Notes under the pieces: generated by a model
Database searches by the model: none
What the model was told of the DNA's origin: nothing
The model's input: the letters and a program-made list of their open reading frames with translations, nothing else
Origin: Mytilus galloprovincialis
Lineage: Eukaryota > Mollusca > Bivalvia > Mytilida > Mytilidae
Direction: 5' to 3'
Length of the DNA: 64,000 bases
Assembly: GCF_965363235.1 (NCBI RefSeq)
Contig: NC_134839.1
Coordinates: 112,586,517 to 112,650,516 of the forward strand
Translations under genes and position numbers: made by a program
In this document: positions 1 to 12,800 of the stretch, one piece after another
Numbering within the stretch: position 1 is the first letter of the stretch
Layout: each line of letters opens with the position of its first letter

Positions 1-626
1 CCAGACTTAATCATATATCAGTATAAATTCATCGCATAATAACGATACAGACATATTAAACAGTCGGGGAAAATCATGATATCATGCACTCTTGTATATA
101 CCAGAATAGAGCAGACCTACCACATGTGATTACAACTGATCACAACTGCATACGGCCTACGATCTGGTACGCGGGTTCTACGCTTTGAAATGAGAGAACT
201 TGATGAATATTTGTTCTAGCAGCTCATGTCAACGTTTTGTCTGCAAAACCAGTTAATTATGTTTATTATTTATAGTTCAATGCTTTATTTTCAGCATGAC
301 AACATTATTGTGTTTCCTTTATTATAGTGCTTCTGCTATTTTGTGTTAATATGTTGCAAACCTTTTTACTTTTGCTTTTCTGTTTTAACCCATAAGTGCA
401 TGTTATTAGTGTGTGTTTTTGGGATGCATTAAAGAACTTTTGTGTTGCATGTTTTTGATATGATCTCATGTTTTCTATGTTTAATCGTAGATCTATGTAT
501 CCCTTAATCATTATTAACGTTATGAATTGTCTTACATTAGCGCTTAACGTCAAGAATACTAATCGCGCCATTTAAACGTCATAATTTACCTCATTTATTT
601 CCGGTTCATGTACACTTGGAAAAAAC
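1..626. other. Upstream region of the CUB-LDLa gene
   Basis: AT-rich sequence with no recognisable exon, repeat or clear core promoter. The transcription start cannot be placed by eye. Confidence 0.4.
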
Positions 627-867
627 ATGTCGATAGGACGTTTTTCCACGTTTGTCATTGTCCTAACGGCATTTTTTGGTTCTTCATTTTGTTTGAATAT
701 CATTCCCGATTATTTTATGAACAGTGGAGGTTTGGGTAATTGTGGTGAAACTATCAATAACAAAGAAGACGTGTATATCAGGTCCCATACTGGAGCTTAT
801 CAACTTGGAAGTATCATAAACTACGGAGCAAACGAGAACTGTGAGCTAACATTCAACGCAGGGACAG
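627..867 (+). CDS. Exon 1: signal peptide and start of CUB domain
   Basis: The ATG at 627 opens a hydrophobic leader (FVIVLTAFFGSSFC) followed by the first CUB cysteine (NCG) and the conserved Tyr-Asn-Cys cluster (YGANENC). The donor CAG|GTATAC follows base 867, leaving one base (phase 1), which matches exon 2. The open frame continues to 935 as intron sequence. Confidence 0.88.
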
Positions 868-3800
868 GTATACTACCGTTATATAAAAATCAAGTCGAGC
901 TTTTAAAATATCAATTTAAATTTACCATATTATGAAACTCAGAATTATTCACGATATCAAGGACGCGCATAAATATCACACTTGGTTTCCGACCGTGCAA
1001 TGGCTGGTATCAGTCGGAAAGCAAGCCATTAGAAACGACCGTTGTTGCTACTTTCTTAAGACAACAATGGGACTGATATTAAAACCCGCCATTCTGAAAT
1101 TGCGTTAATTTCGCGGAAAAAAATAATTTGGCGCCAATTTGGAATTTTTTCTTTTGTCTGTTTTTGAATTGCCATTAAGATCAGAAATAGATTTCCTTTG
1201 ATTTTCTAAAGCATGGCTGATCATGGTTCCTTTTATTACAGAAAATGATACTTAAACATGTTAAATTGGCCGTCTTTTAACAATTACGTTAAGCCGTTTG
1301 ATGGACGTTTATGAATTATGCGAAATTGTCTGTTAATAGTGTTATTTTTCTTTTTTTTTCACAGATAAACAAAGATTATATATATACTGTATAAAAGATA
1401 ACTAATACGTATCTAGAAATAAAAAAAAAAAAACAAGTCTAACGTTCTATTACCCCTTGATAGGAATCCCCCACTGGAACTAAATTCCAAACGAAAGACA
1501 TTTTTTGACATTGTACTTTTTCAATCTTTAATACACATTGCTGTCAACTGGCATCTGAACACAATGTACATGTACACACATTTAGTGTGTTTGTTTGAAA
1601 AAACACAATGGTGAGTTCAGCTGTGAATATTTGACTGGATTAACAATTCTCTTTAAGTCGGTGAAATGTTTGACTTAACTAAAAACAAGGTAAGGAAATA
1701 TTATACTGTCTTTGCACAACCTTAACTGCTTAAGATGACTGACACAAAACTCATTCATTGTTTATAATAATAATTTTTTTTTGGTGATAAAGGAATCCTG
1801 CAAAAGTAAATTTGAACTTAGGCAGCCAACAACCATTTTTTTTGGTGGTGGGGGGCTTTTGTTTTTTTATATGGAAAAAAAAGTTTATTTCCAATTTTTG
1901 GTTAAAAAAATAATTTGTTCTTGACCCTGAGAAAAAAAAATGTTTTACACTCAGCTGCCATTAAATGAAATGCTAAAACATTGAAAGAGAAAAATTGTTT
2001 CCAAAGGCGAAAAAAAAAGTTTGTCTGGAAAAAAATCCATAGCCCACCTCCCCCCTTCCCCATGCCCGAAAATCAAATGGTTCCTGCCTTAAAACAATAT
2101 CTTTCATAGTAGCATTTTAATCAATCTTATTCAAAGCATGATCATACTGACATGAAGTGTGACTTAATTTTGACTTGTGATCTAAAACATAATTGTTGAC
2201 TTAGCCCCTAGAAACCGCTCTGAAATAGTTCAAATACTTAGTTTTTTCAAATAGAAGAAGAAAAATATTACTGAGTCCTTTTTGTTCTTATTTATTTTCA
2301 AGTTCATGGTTAGCACCATTTATCAATTGGTTTAGTGTTTTTTTATAATTTGAGTCCATTCATTAGAACTAACTTGCATGAAATCAATGAGACAACATTT
2401 ATTGTTATATTTTAAATTAGTTTGTTCATACAAGGATTGCTAATTTCCTTTTATTTAAAATAATGAAGATTTCACATTCAGAATAGTTTCATTATGATCT
2501 CTTTTACGTTTATATGAAAAAGGTAGGACCAGGTATCAGTAATGAAAAGGAACTTTTTTTTATCATTTTAATCCTGTCTTTATCCATTATTCATGAATAT
2601 TTTGACTACCCCTTGTATTAATTGAGTAGAAATTTATTTCTGTGTTAAAATAATTTGGTTACAGCAGTAAAAATACTTACCAAAACAGAAATATTAAATT
2701 AACTCTTGGAATATTAAATTACATTTGTTGTTTTTATAGTGATTAAGATGATAACACAATGTTTACTGCTGTACCCCTATTTTTGACATTTTTACCTATT
2801 ATGTCTGTTTGTTGAGTTCACGCATCGGTGACTATATAATGGAATTTGATGCGACTGTCATACAAGTGAGAGGTTTAGCTAGCTATAAAACCAGGTTCAA
2901 TCCACCATTTTCTACATTTGAAAATGCCTGTACCAAGTCAGGAATATGACAGTTCTTGTCCATTCGTTTTTGATGCGTTTTGTTATTTGATTTTGCCATG
3001 TGATTATGGACTTTCCGAATTGATTTTCCTCTGAGTTCAGTATTTTTGTGATTTTACTTTTTAATATTAAAATATTATCCTTATTATTATTATCTATTAT
3101 GGCACATATAGGGCCTCTTTCACTGGGACTGAGTTCTGAAAAGTGATAAAATGTGTTTCTCTAATTTTTTGCACATGTTTACAGTATCAAAAGATATTTA
3201 ATAAGATTATTTTAATAATATCCACATATAAATAACAGCATATGGTGCTTGATATAACAATAGTTTGTTCATGATAGTGTCGAACAAAGGGACGTAACTC
3301 GTGAATTACCGTCGGTCCCGCTTCGTCAGAAATATCGACACATCGAAGTGGCACATTTGCGTATCTTAGCGTATCAAGTGGCACAAATGTCCAAGTTATG
3401 TTACATAACATAATTTTAATTCAGCATAGCTTCCCGAGAAGTTAAGAAAGAAAATTACTATTTTAATTTTCTGTCACCAATTTTTTTCGTCAACACCTTG
3501 ACTTTGAAGACAGATTTTGAGAGAAAAAATGAGTTTAATCCATAATTGAGTTGAGTAATATATTTCTTATGTACTCGAGAATGTTCAATTAATGCCTTAA
3601 TCACATGACGTCCATTGTTGCTTTAAGAAATGGGGTCAAACCGGGGTCAGCTTTCCGACTGAATAGCCAGTCAAGGTCGTTAAAAACTTCCATTTGTTGT
3701 GACACTTTGTTATAACAAATATTTTTAAGTCAAAATAAAAATCACATAAAACAAAAGTTCGTTTTCCTTAAAAGTTGTTGAAAAAAAAATACTGAAAGTC

Positions 3801-6800
3801 TCTATGTGTCGAAGATAATTATATTTTGTATTTAAAAAAATAAAAGGCCGCGAAACATGAAGGTTACAGATTTATTTATTCCGATAAGAATAAATTACCA
3901 GAGTGATCGAAAATACTGAGAGATTATAGTGTCAAGTTGACACTTACTAAAGACATTATTTATTTGCATTTCATATTGTTACATTTTGTAACTTTGTAAA
4001 AATAGAGTAATGTAATCCCAATCCCGTATACATTTAAAAAAAAAAGAGAGCAGAGTATGCATAAAAAAACAATCCTAGGGTTTAGCATAAAAGAAGGCCG
4101 GTTTCTGTACTAGGTAGGCATGGTCAACTCCAGTTGATCACAGAGCTTCAGCAGGATCCGCTCCTAATCGATATTTTACACTGAACATTGCAATGCGCAT
4201 TCGAAATACGCACTCAGGCATTAGTTTTTCAGATTTTTCGGATTAATGTTAATACTTCACAAGATATTAACATCTGTGTGCAATTTGGATATATAGTGAC
4301 GTTATTTGAAAATATGGAAAGTTGTTGTTGGTGATCGAACTCCTACTAAGTTGCACTCCAGGAGTGCAGTAAAAAAAAAATCAGACTTTAAAATAGTTCA
4401 TGTGATAAAAATAAATGTAAATATGTACAGTGGACAGATGCTGGTTTTAATTTTAGCGCTAACATTTCTATTTTTGTTGAGAGGGAAATTTCAGGTTAAT
4501 TAACCCGGGTTTGACCCAGTGCAGATTTTATATTGAGTACACGGTACTACATTTGTAGTCAATATTTTTTTTATGTACTTTGCTGAAAAATATGTAAAAT
4601 TATGATCGTTTTTTGTGATATTAGAAAAGTATTAGCTTAAAAAAAACTCATATGGCTTTCTTTCTTTCTAAGACAAATAGCTTGCATATTCATGTAAATG
4701 ATTTTTTTTTCTTACAGGGAAGAAAGTCTTGATAAAATTTATAGAATTTGAACTGGAAAATGCAGCAGGAAATGAATGTTTGGATGGACTTGAGATATTT
4801 GACCACCAGAACACCACCACGTCCACTAATTCATACAACATGACTGTTTCTTACAACTGTACAATCAATAATAATGCCACCATTGACAACTGCACAGCGG
4901 CAAACAACTGTTCACTAGACAACTGTACTGTAGCTAATAATTGTTCAATTGAGAATACAACACTGACAAACCTGTGCACGATGGAAAACTCGTCTTCCTT
5001 GACCAACGAAATTACCGCCGATTTGACAGTTTGCGGAAGTGCAGGTAAGAATGTTATTTTTCTTATAGAAAGGTCACATACAAATGTAACAGTAAATTGG
5101 CAATGCCGGTAAAAAAATTTATTCTAAACCGTACGGTTATACATATACAGTGCCGAATTCAAGTAATTGTTCTATGATTTATTGTACATATGCCTAATGT
5201 CACATATGGTCGGAAGATTTATATGGCGCTTTTTAATTTTTCCCAAAAAAAATCCATTCTAACTATTTCTTCTCCGTTTTGTTTGTTAAGAGGGTACAGA
5301 ACACCTAGGAAAAGATAACTCTTACTCATAGTCTGATTCATTGCTACGCTATATATTGAAAATTCAACTTTTTCACATGACATACGTAACATGAATATTC
5401 TTGATTTGTAACAAAGCCATGGTTAATTCTAGATCGCGAGTTTATTACTCGGTTTTGGTATCCACATATTTATAGAATTCAAAATAGGCCTAAATTCATA
5501 TCAGCAGGTTATCATTCATGTATAAACAATAGCCATGGTGAAGTGGTTAGTGCATTGGACTACTAACGCAAAGGTTTCTGGTTCGATTCCCCTTCCGGGA
5601 TGAAAATTTATGGAACTGACTTTTCGGCTCTCCCTTGACACAATTAGCGAGTATGGTCTTGAGGAAAAGATGATAGTCCTTCGGAAGGGGACGATAAATG
5701 GTTGACCCGTATTAAGAGAGAGCTAATCTTTTGCACGTTAAAGACACCCTTGTAGATTTCGAAAAAGAGTAGGCTTATGCCGCTACGAGGCAGCACTCGC
5801 ACCCGCAAAGTAGAGAGGGATTAATATAACTTTTAAGTTGCAAAACTTATTTCCAAATCCACTATAGGTAAATATGTTTAAACGTATATGCAATGTATTT
5901 TGGCTTGGGCTTTCATGCTAAAGGTATAGAATGAAAAACAATTCGGAGTTTATCGAGTGTTGTTTTTATTTATTATGTATTTTGAACTTGCTTTTTGTAG
6001 CTGCGAACATTTTTTGAAACGATATAATTATCATGCTCTATGTTCATATAAACATTGGAATGCATAACTATATATCGAGTTTACAACAAAGTTTCATCAA
6101 TGTAGAGCTAAAAAATGCCCTCTATTTAGAATAAATAATAAAATAAAAAGATGTGGTATGAATACCAATAAGACAACTCCCCACAAGGGATCAAATGACT
6201 TCTAGAAATTAACAACTATGTCACCGCACCGCCTTCAAGTTAAGCGATTTTTTTTCTACCAAACATGATCGATATCAATAGCAAGGGTTCAACAACATTG
6301 TGGTTGATTTAATGTGTGGACCCGGTATTTCAAAGGTTTTGAGAAATTGATGATATTGTTTAGGTTGAAATAACACCAAAACCAATAAGTCACCAGCAGT
6401 TTTATCAGTGAAAAACCAAGTACAGACACAGAAAACCGTCGTTCTTTATATATTTCTCGACTTTCTGACATTTGAAAAGATCTGCCTACTCAAATAGAAA
6501 ATATTTAATTCAATATACTTCTGAGTATATTTTTTTTAATGCAGGAAACAATGGGTTTGCTGCTTTGCCATTTAGCATGCAGGATTTAGGGGATTAATTT
6601 AAACACATGAAATGGACTCTACACAGTAAACATGGAAATAATAATGATGATAATAAATCTACATGTAAAATACTAGATTTTATACAAAAAGAATAATAGT
6701 AGTAGAAAATATGAGTATCGTATATGGCACCGACCAATGGTTTTGGGTGGATTCTTAATTTCTTGAAAACCAATACTAAAAGTGGTTAACGGTTTCGTTC

Positions 6801-9800
6801 ATCACTCAAAAGCTTAACACATCATTTTAGCTTGACTACACTTATCCCCCTCCCGAGTGCTGATTTGTATATTTTTGAATGTATTAAACAAGGTTACAAT
6901 ATTTCTGACAGGTCCAAGTCCATTTGTATCCGATTCATCAGAGGTGCGGTTTAAATTTTACACAAACAGTCTAAATCATTTCTCTGGTTTCCAGTTGCTG
7001 GTTACATCATTTCGTGAGGCCGATAATTGCTCAAGTAACGAATTCCAATGTGATACAAACAGGTAAGAGTAATTTTCTGTATCCATTCGATTATTTTATA
7101 TTAATATGTGATTTACCTTCTCCCTTTTAATTACGTTCACTCCATAATCCGTCCTTAGAAATTTTATTATTTCCGTTTTAATGATATGGAAATGTAACCC
7201 AGTGGATTTGTTTTTCAGTAGTACTAGAAATAAAGAACCTTAAAACTGGGTCAATACGACAGAATAATAGTAACGTCGACTCGTGACGAAAACACACTGG
7301 AAAATCAAATTGTTCGTAGGATTTTTTTCAAACATCACTTATACTAAAAAAAAAAAAGAAACGAAAAACAAAAACATAACTATACAAAGTATGTACGGGA
7401 GAGACACGTTTGCCCCAAAAATGCGTCCTTTTGCGCCACAACTTTTTTACCCAAATGCTACGTTTGTGCCACATGTTTTAAAATTACATGGTATCATTTG
7501 CGCCAAAGGAAAACCATACGATTGCGCCAATTAGAAGAAAAATGACTTCCCTACTCCTTTCTTCGGAATTGCAACCGGCGGTTACATTTAAAACGACAAA
7601 TATTTCCTTTTCTTGAAACATGTCTTCTTCTTACTGCTGCTGCATCAGTACTTCCCAATTTAATGTATGTAGTAGCTTATTACTTCATTTTATTGTCCAA
7701 AAACACAAACATTGAAGGTTGAAATGCATAAAACAGTTCATAATAATTTCTAATAATAAAAAAGCCCATACGCATTTTGAGAACAAAGCACTGTGTCATC
7801 AACATATGTGGCGAAAACATAATCAGCAAAAGCTTCTTCTCTATTGGTAAATCTTTATTAAATATTCAACAAAGCAATATTGTTTTATTCTCCCTCTCTA
7901 CATTCATTGACTGTCTAATGCATTTTAAGTCATTTCTCTTCAGATGCTCATCTTCATGGTGAAATATCTCCGAACATAACTAGTCCGAACATATGATACT
8001 ATTTAAGCCAAAAATAAGAAAAAATATATATAAATCGTTAATATTTATGATAGATATATGTATAGGTAAATTGGCGCAAATGAGTTCCGAATATTGGCGC
8101 AATTGATACATTTGGGAAACAGTAATTGGTGCAAAAGGACTGCTGCCGTATGTACATTGTCGGAAAGCCTCGCTTTTCGTCCCATTTCTACAGCTCTCAC
8201 AAATACATTATATATCTCTGATAATGTACATACATTGTTTTTATCCTGCAATTTATACCCGGTACTTGAATGTTAGTTGTCAACGAAATCCATTGTAATG
8301 CCTCTGATTTTTCAAAGAAATCGACGAAGTTGAAACGCGGATAACGAAAAGGATCCCAAAATGAACTGTTACCGAAAAAGAAATATCCATATAACCGATT
8401 GCTCAACATGGAAGCAAGTAATATGAGACTTTATTTGTAAATATACAAATTAAGCAAATATTTGTTTGTGTACCTGTATTTGTACAATAGTTTAACTTAG
8501 CTGATTCCATTCACCGCAACAATTTTAATATATGCATTTTTGCTCCGCTTTTAACGTACATTCTATACAATTATAAATCTTTCTGGCAGATTTATAATGT
8601 ATCATTCTCCAGAAATTGTCATACATTATGCTAGATCTATCATTATTTCAATGTTCAGATGTAGTTTAACTAGTTCAAATTACATATAAAATCATCAAAA
8701 TCCGAAAGCCTTTGTTAGTCGTGTATGATTTAGATGTATTCTGTTCATTTATATGTATTGAAGACCTATTAGAGGCCTTTTGTTGTTTTCTGATCTTTGG
8801 CTGGTTGTTGTCTTTTTGATACATTCACCATTTCTATTCTCAATTTTATATTGCTGCTACAGTGTTTTAATTCGTCTCGTTTGTCATAGAATGGTACTGA
8901 GATGACCACTATGTCAAATTCGAGGTAAACATTTAAAAATAAGCCAGAGGAATTGTTCTTTCTACTACGCTAGTTTATATGATCCTCTCGATATTCCTAG
9001 AATTAAAAAACTTCATTTGTCTTGCTTCTGTTGTTGTAGGAGGCTATACGTAAGTTTGTTTTTTTTTGTTTTCTTTTTTAAACATCCTTTTTTCTTCTCG
9101 TTTTCTATATGACTGTATATATTATGATAATTTAAAATTGTAGATGTATTCCTACAAATCTAAAGTGTGATACAGTCCAACATTGTGTTGATGGTACTGA
9201 TGAAAATGACGACATCGTAAGTGGTCAAGTTAGTTTCTAATGTTTGTTAGTCATTGCATTGTTTGAAAGGTATCATCAACTCGTAGTATAAACACCAACG
9301 CGACAACATATTGGCCGCACCAACAAAAGGTATCATCAACTCATAGTATAAACACCAAAGCGGCAACATATTGGCCGCACCAACAAAAGGTATCATCAAC
9401 TCGTAGTATAAACACCAACGCGACAACATATTGGCTGCACCAACAAAACATATCATCAACTCGTATAAACACCAACGCGACAACATATTAGCCGCACCAA
9501 CAAAAGGTATCATCAACTCGTAGTATAAACACCAACGCGACAACATATTGGCCGCACCAACAAAATGTATCATCTACTCGTAGTATAAACACCAACGCGA
9601 CAACATATTGGCCGCACCAACAAAATGTATCATCAACTCGTAGTATAAACAACACCAACGCGACAACATATTGGCCGCACCAACAAAAGGTATCATCAAC
9701 TCGTAGTATAAACACAAACGCGACAACATATTGACCGCACCAACAAAAGGTATCATCAACTCGTAGTATAAACACCAACGCGACAACATATTGGCCGCAC

Positions 9801-12800
9801 CAACAAAAGGTATGATCAACTCGTAGTATAAACACCAACGCGACAACATATTGGCCGCACCAACAAAAGGTATCATCAACTCGTAGTATAAACACCAACG
9901 CGACAACATATTGGCAGCACTAACAACACTAGAGATAAATATACGGTAATTCATCGATTATGTAAATTGCCTAGGCCGAATTGTCCAAGTTTAAAAAAAA
10001 ACAGTACATGAATTCGTGTAAGACATTGACGGTATGGAAAAGCGTAAAAGTACTGAAAAATCGGAAACTAATGAATAAAGTGAGCAACCAATTAAATATG
10101 AAAAAAAAATCAACATTGACAACTACGGACTTTTTTATTTAAGGAATGAGTCTTATATTTTTTTCTGTCTATGAAGAAATAACATAAAAAATGTGGTGCA
10201 CACTGAATAACGCGCGTAGCGGGTTATTTAACAGTGTGCACCACATTTTTTATGTTATTTCGAATAGACAGAAAAAATATTACAGTCATTTCTTATAATT
10301 TAATTCTAAATTCCATTTTAAACCGTAGAAAACCATGAAAAAACGTTGATGACGTCACGGTAACATGACTAAATTATGTCTATGGGCTCATAACAAAATA
10401 ACGTCAGCCAATCAGAAGACGCGTTTCATCCAAAATTAAATTATTTACTTATATCACCGTTTCTTTCCACTCAGTAAAGGTGTAAACCATGAAGTTAATT
10501 ATGTCATGATATGCTACAAAATCCTCATTTTTTCAATTTTTAACATTTATGAAAGCATAACATATCAATCAAGTGTTTCGATTCGAGAAAACATTTCTTA
10601 AAAAAAACTCATCAAAAAGTCATTTGTGTTTTATACTACCAACCGAATAAGCCCTATCCTGAGATGTTTTTTTTTTATAGTTTGTGTTCTTTAATTGTGT
10701 TGTTATTTCGCTATCCATTTAGGAGAGGTTTGAGCTCACACAAGCACGATAAACATAGCAATGTTCTTTATATGCAGGCCTATAATATATCAGAAACCTA
10801 TAATTCATTCGTTTTCGTTTGTTGCTGTCTCCAATATTAGTTTTGTAGTTTTTGCTCTTTAGTGTACTGTGTAGTACAATTCACACCGTTGTTTTTATTT
10901 ATGTTTTTTTGTTGAATTTCTTGATTGTTTCACATTTTGTCATCCGAGGCTCGTTAGATTTAGAGCTTACTATAAGGTATACATTCTGTTCTTCGTCTAG
11001 GCCTAACTGTGAACTATATTTGTTATCATCTTTGTCCTTTAATCTTTATTGATAGTTTTTGTCCTGTGGTCTTTATTGATAGTTTTTGTCCTTGGGTCTC
11101 TATTGATAGTTTTGTCCTTTAGTCTCTATTGATAGTTTTTGTCCTTTGGTCTTTATTGATAGTTTTTGTCCTTTAGTCTTAATTGATAGTTTTTGTCCTT
11201 TGGTCTTTATTGATAGTTTTTGTTTTTTGGTCTTAATTGATATTTTTGTCCTTTGGTCTTTATTGATAGTTTTTGTCCTTTGGTCTCTATTGATAGTTTT
11301 TGTCCTTTGGTCTCTATTGATAGTTTTAGTCCTTTGGTCTTTATTGATAGTTTTTGTCCTTTGGTCTTAATTGATATTTTTGTCCTTTGGTCTTTATTGA
11401 TAGTTTTTGTCCTTTGGTCTCTATTGGTAGTTTTTGTCCTTTGGTCTCTATTGATAGTTTTAGTCCTTTGGTCTTTATTGATAGTTTTTGTCCTTTGGTC
11501 TTAATTGATATTTTTGTCCCTTGGTCTTTATTGATAGTTTTTGTCCTTTGGTCTTAATTGATATTTTTGTCCTTTGGTCTTTATTGATAGTTTTTGTCCT
11601 TTGGTCTCTATTGATAGTTTTTGTCTTTTGGTCTCTATTGATAGTTTTAGTCCTTTGGTCTTTATTGATAGTTTTTGTCCTTTGGTCTTTATTGATAGTT
11701 TTTGTCCTTTGGTCTTAATTGATATTTTTGTCCTTTGGTCATTATTGATAGTTTTTGTCCTTTGGTCTCTATTGATAGTTTTTGTCCTTTGGTTTCTATT
11801 GATAGTTTTAGTCCTTTGGTCTTTATTGATAGTTTTTGTCCTTTGGTCTTAATTGATATTTTTGTCCTTTGGTCTTTATTGATAGTTTTTGTCCTTTGGT
11901 CTCTATTAATAGTTTTTGTCCTTTGGTCTCTATTGATAGTTTTAGTCCTTTGGTCTTTATTGATAGTTTTTGTCCTTTGGTCTCTATTGATAGTTTTTGT
12001 CCTTTGGTCTCTATTGATAGTTTTAGTCCTTTGGTCTTTATTGATAGTTTTTGTCCTTTGGTCTTAATTGATATTTTTGTCCTTTGGTCTTTATTGATAG
12101 TTTTTGTCCTTTGGTCTCTATTGATAGTTTTTGTCCTTTGGTCTCTATTGATAGTTTTCCATTGGTCTTTATTGATAGTTTTTGTCCTTTGGTCTTTATT
12201 GATAGTTTTTGTCCTTTGGTCTTTATTGATAGTTTTTGTCCTTTGGTCTTTATTGATAGTTTTTCTCCTTTGGTCTTAATTGATATTTTTGTCCTTTGGT
12301 CTTTATTGATGGTTTTTGTCCTTTGGTCTTTATTGATAGTTTTTGTCCTTGTGTCTCTATTGATGGTTTTTGTCCTTTAGTTTTTATTGATAGTTTTTGT
12401 CCTTTGGTCTTTATTGATAGTTTTTGTCCTTTGGTCTTAATTGATAGTTTTTTCCTTTAGTCTCTATTGATAGTTTTAGTCCTTTGGTCTTTATTGATAG
12501 TTTTTGTCCTTTGGTCTTAATTGATAGTTTTTGTCCTTTGGTCTCAATTGATAGTTTTGTCCTTTAGTCTCTATTGATAGTTTTTGTCCTTTGGTCTTTA
12601 TTGATAGTTTTTGTTCTTTAGTCTTAATTGATAGTTTTTGTCCTTTAGTCTCTATTGATAGTTTTTGTCCTTTGGGTCTTAATTGATAGTTTTGTCCTTG
12701 GTCTTTATTGATAGTTTTTCTCCTTGGGTCTCTATTGATAGTTTTTGTCCTTTAGTCTCTATTGATAGTTTTTGTCCTTTAGTCTTTATTGATAGTTTTT

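Noticed and set aside
305-571. 88-codon minus-strand frame upstream of the CUB-LDLa gene
   Set aside because: Low-complexity AT-rich translation without domain, signal peptide or splice context.
5532-5605. Functional tRNA gene
   Set aside because: A and B boxes are present, but the acceptor and anticodon stems do not pair convincingly and a SINE body follows.
9268-9926. CRISPR array
   Set aside because: Units are contiguous, without unique spacers, and the sequence is eukaryotic.
9247-9954. Three overlapping minus-strand frames with YELMIPFVGAANML-type repeats
   Set aside because: Product of the 60-bp tandem array, open in several frames at once. No start, signal or domain.
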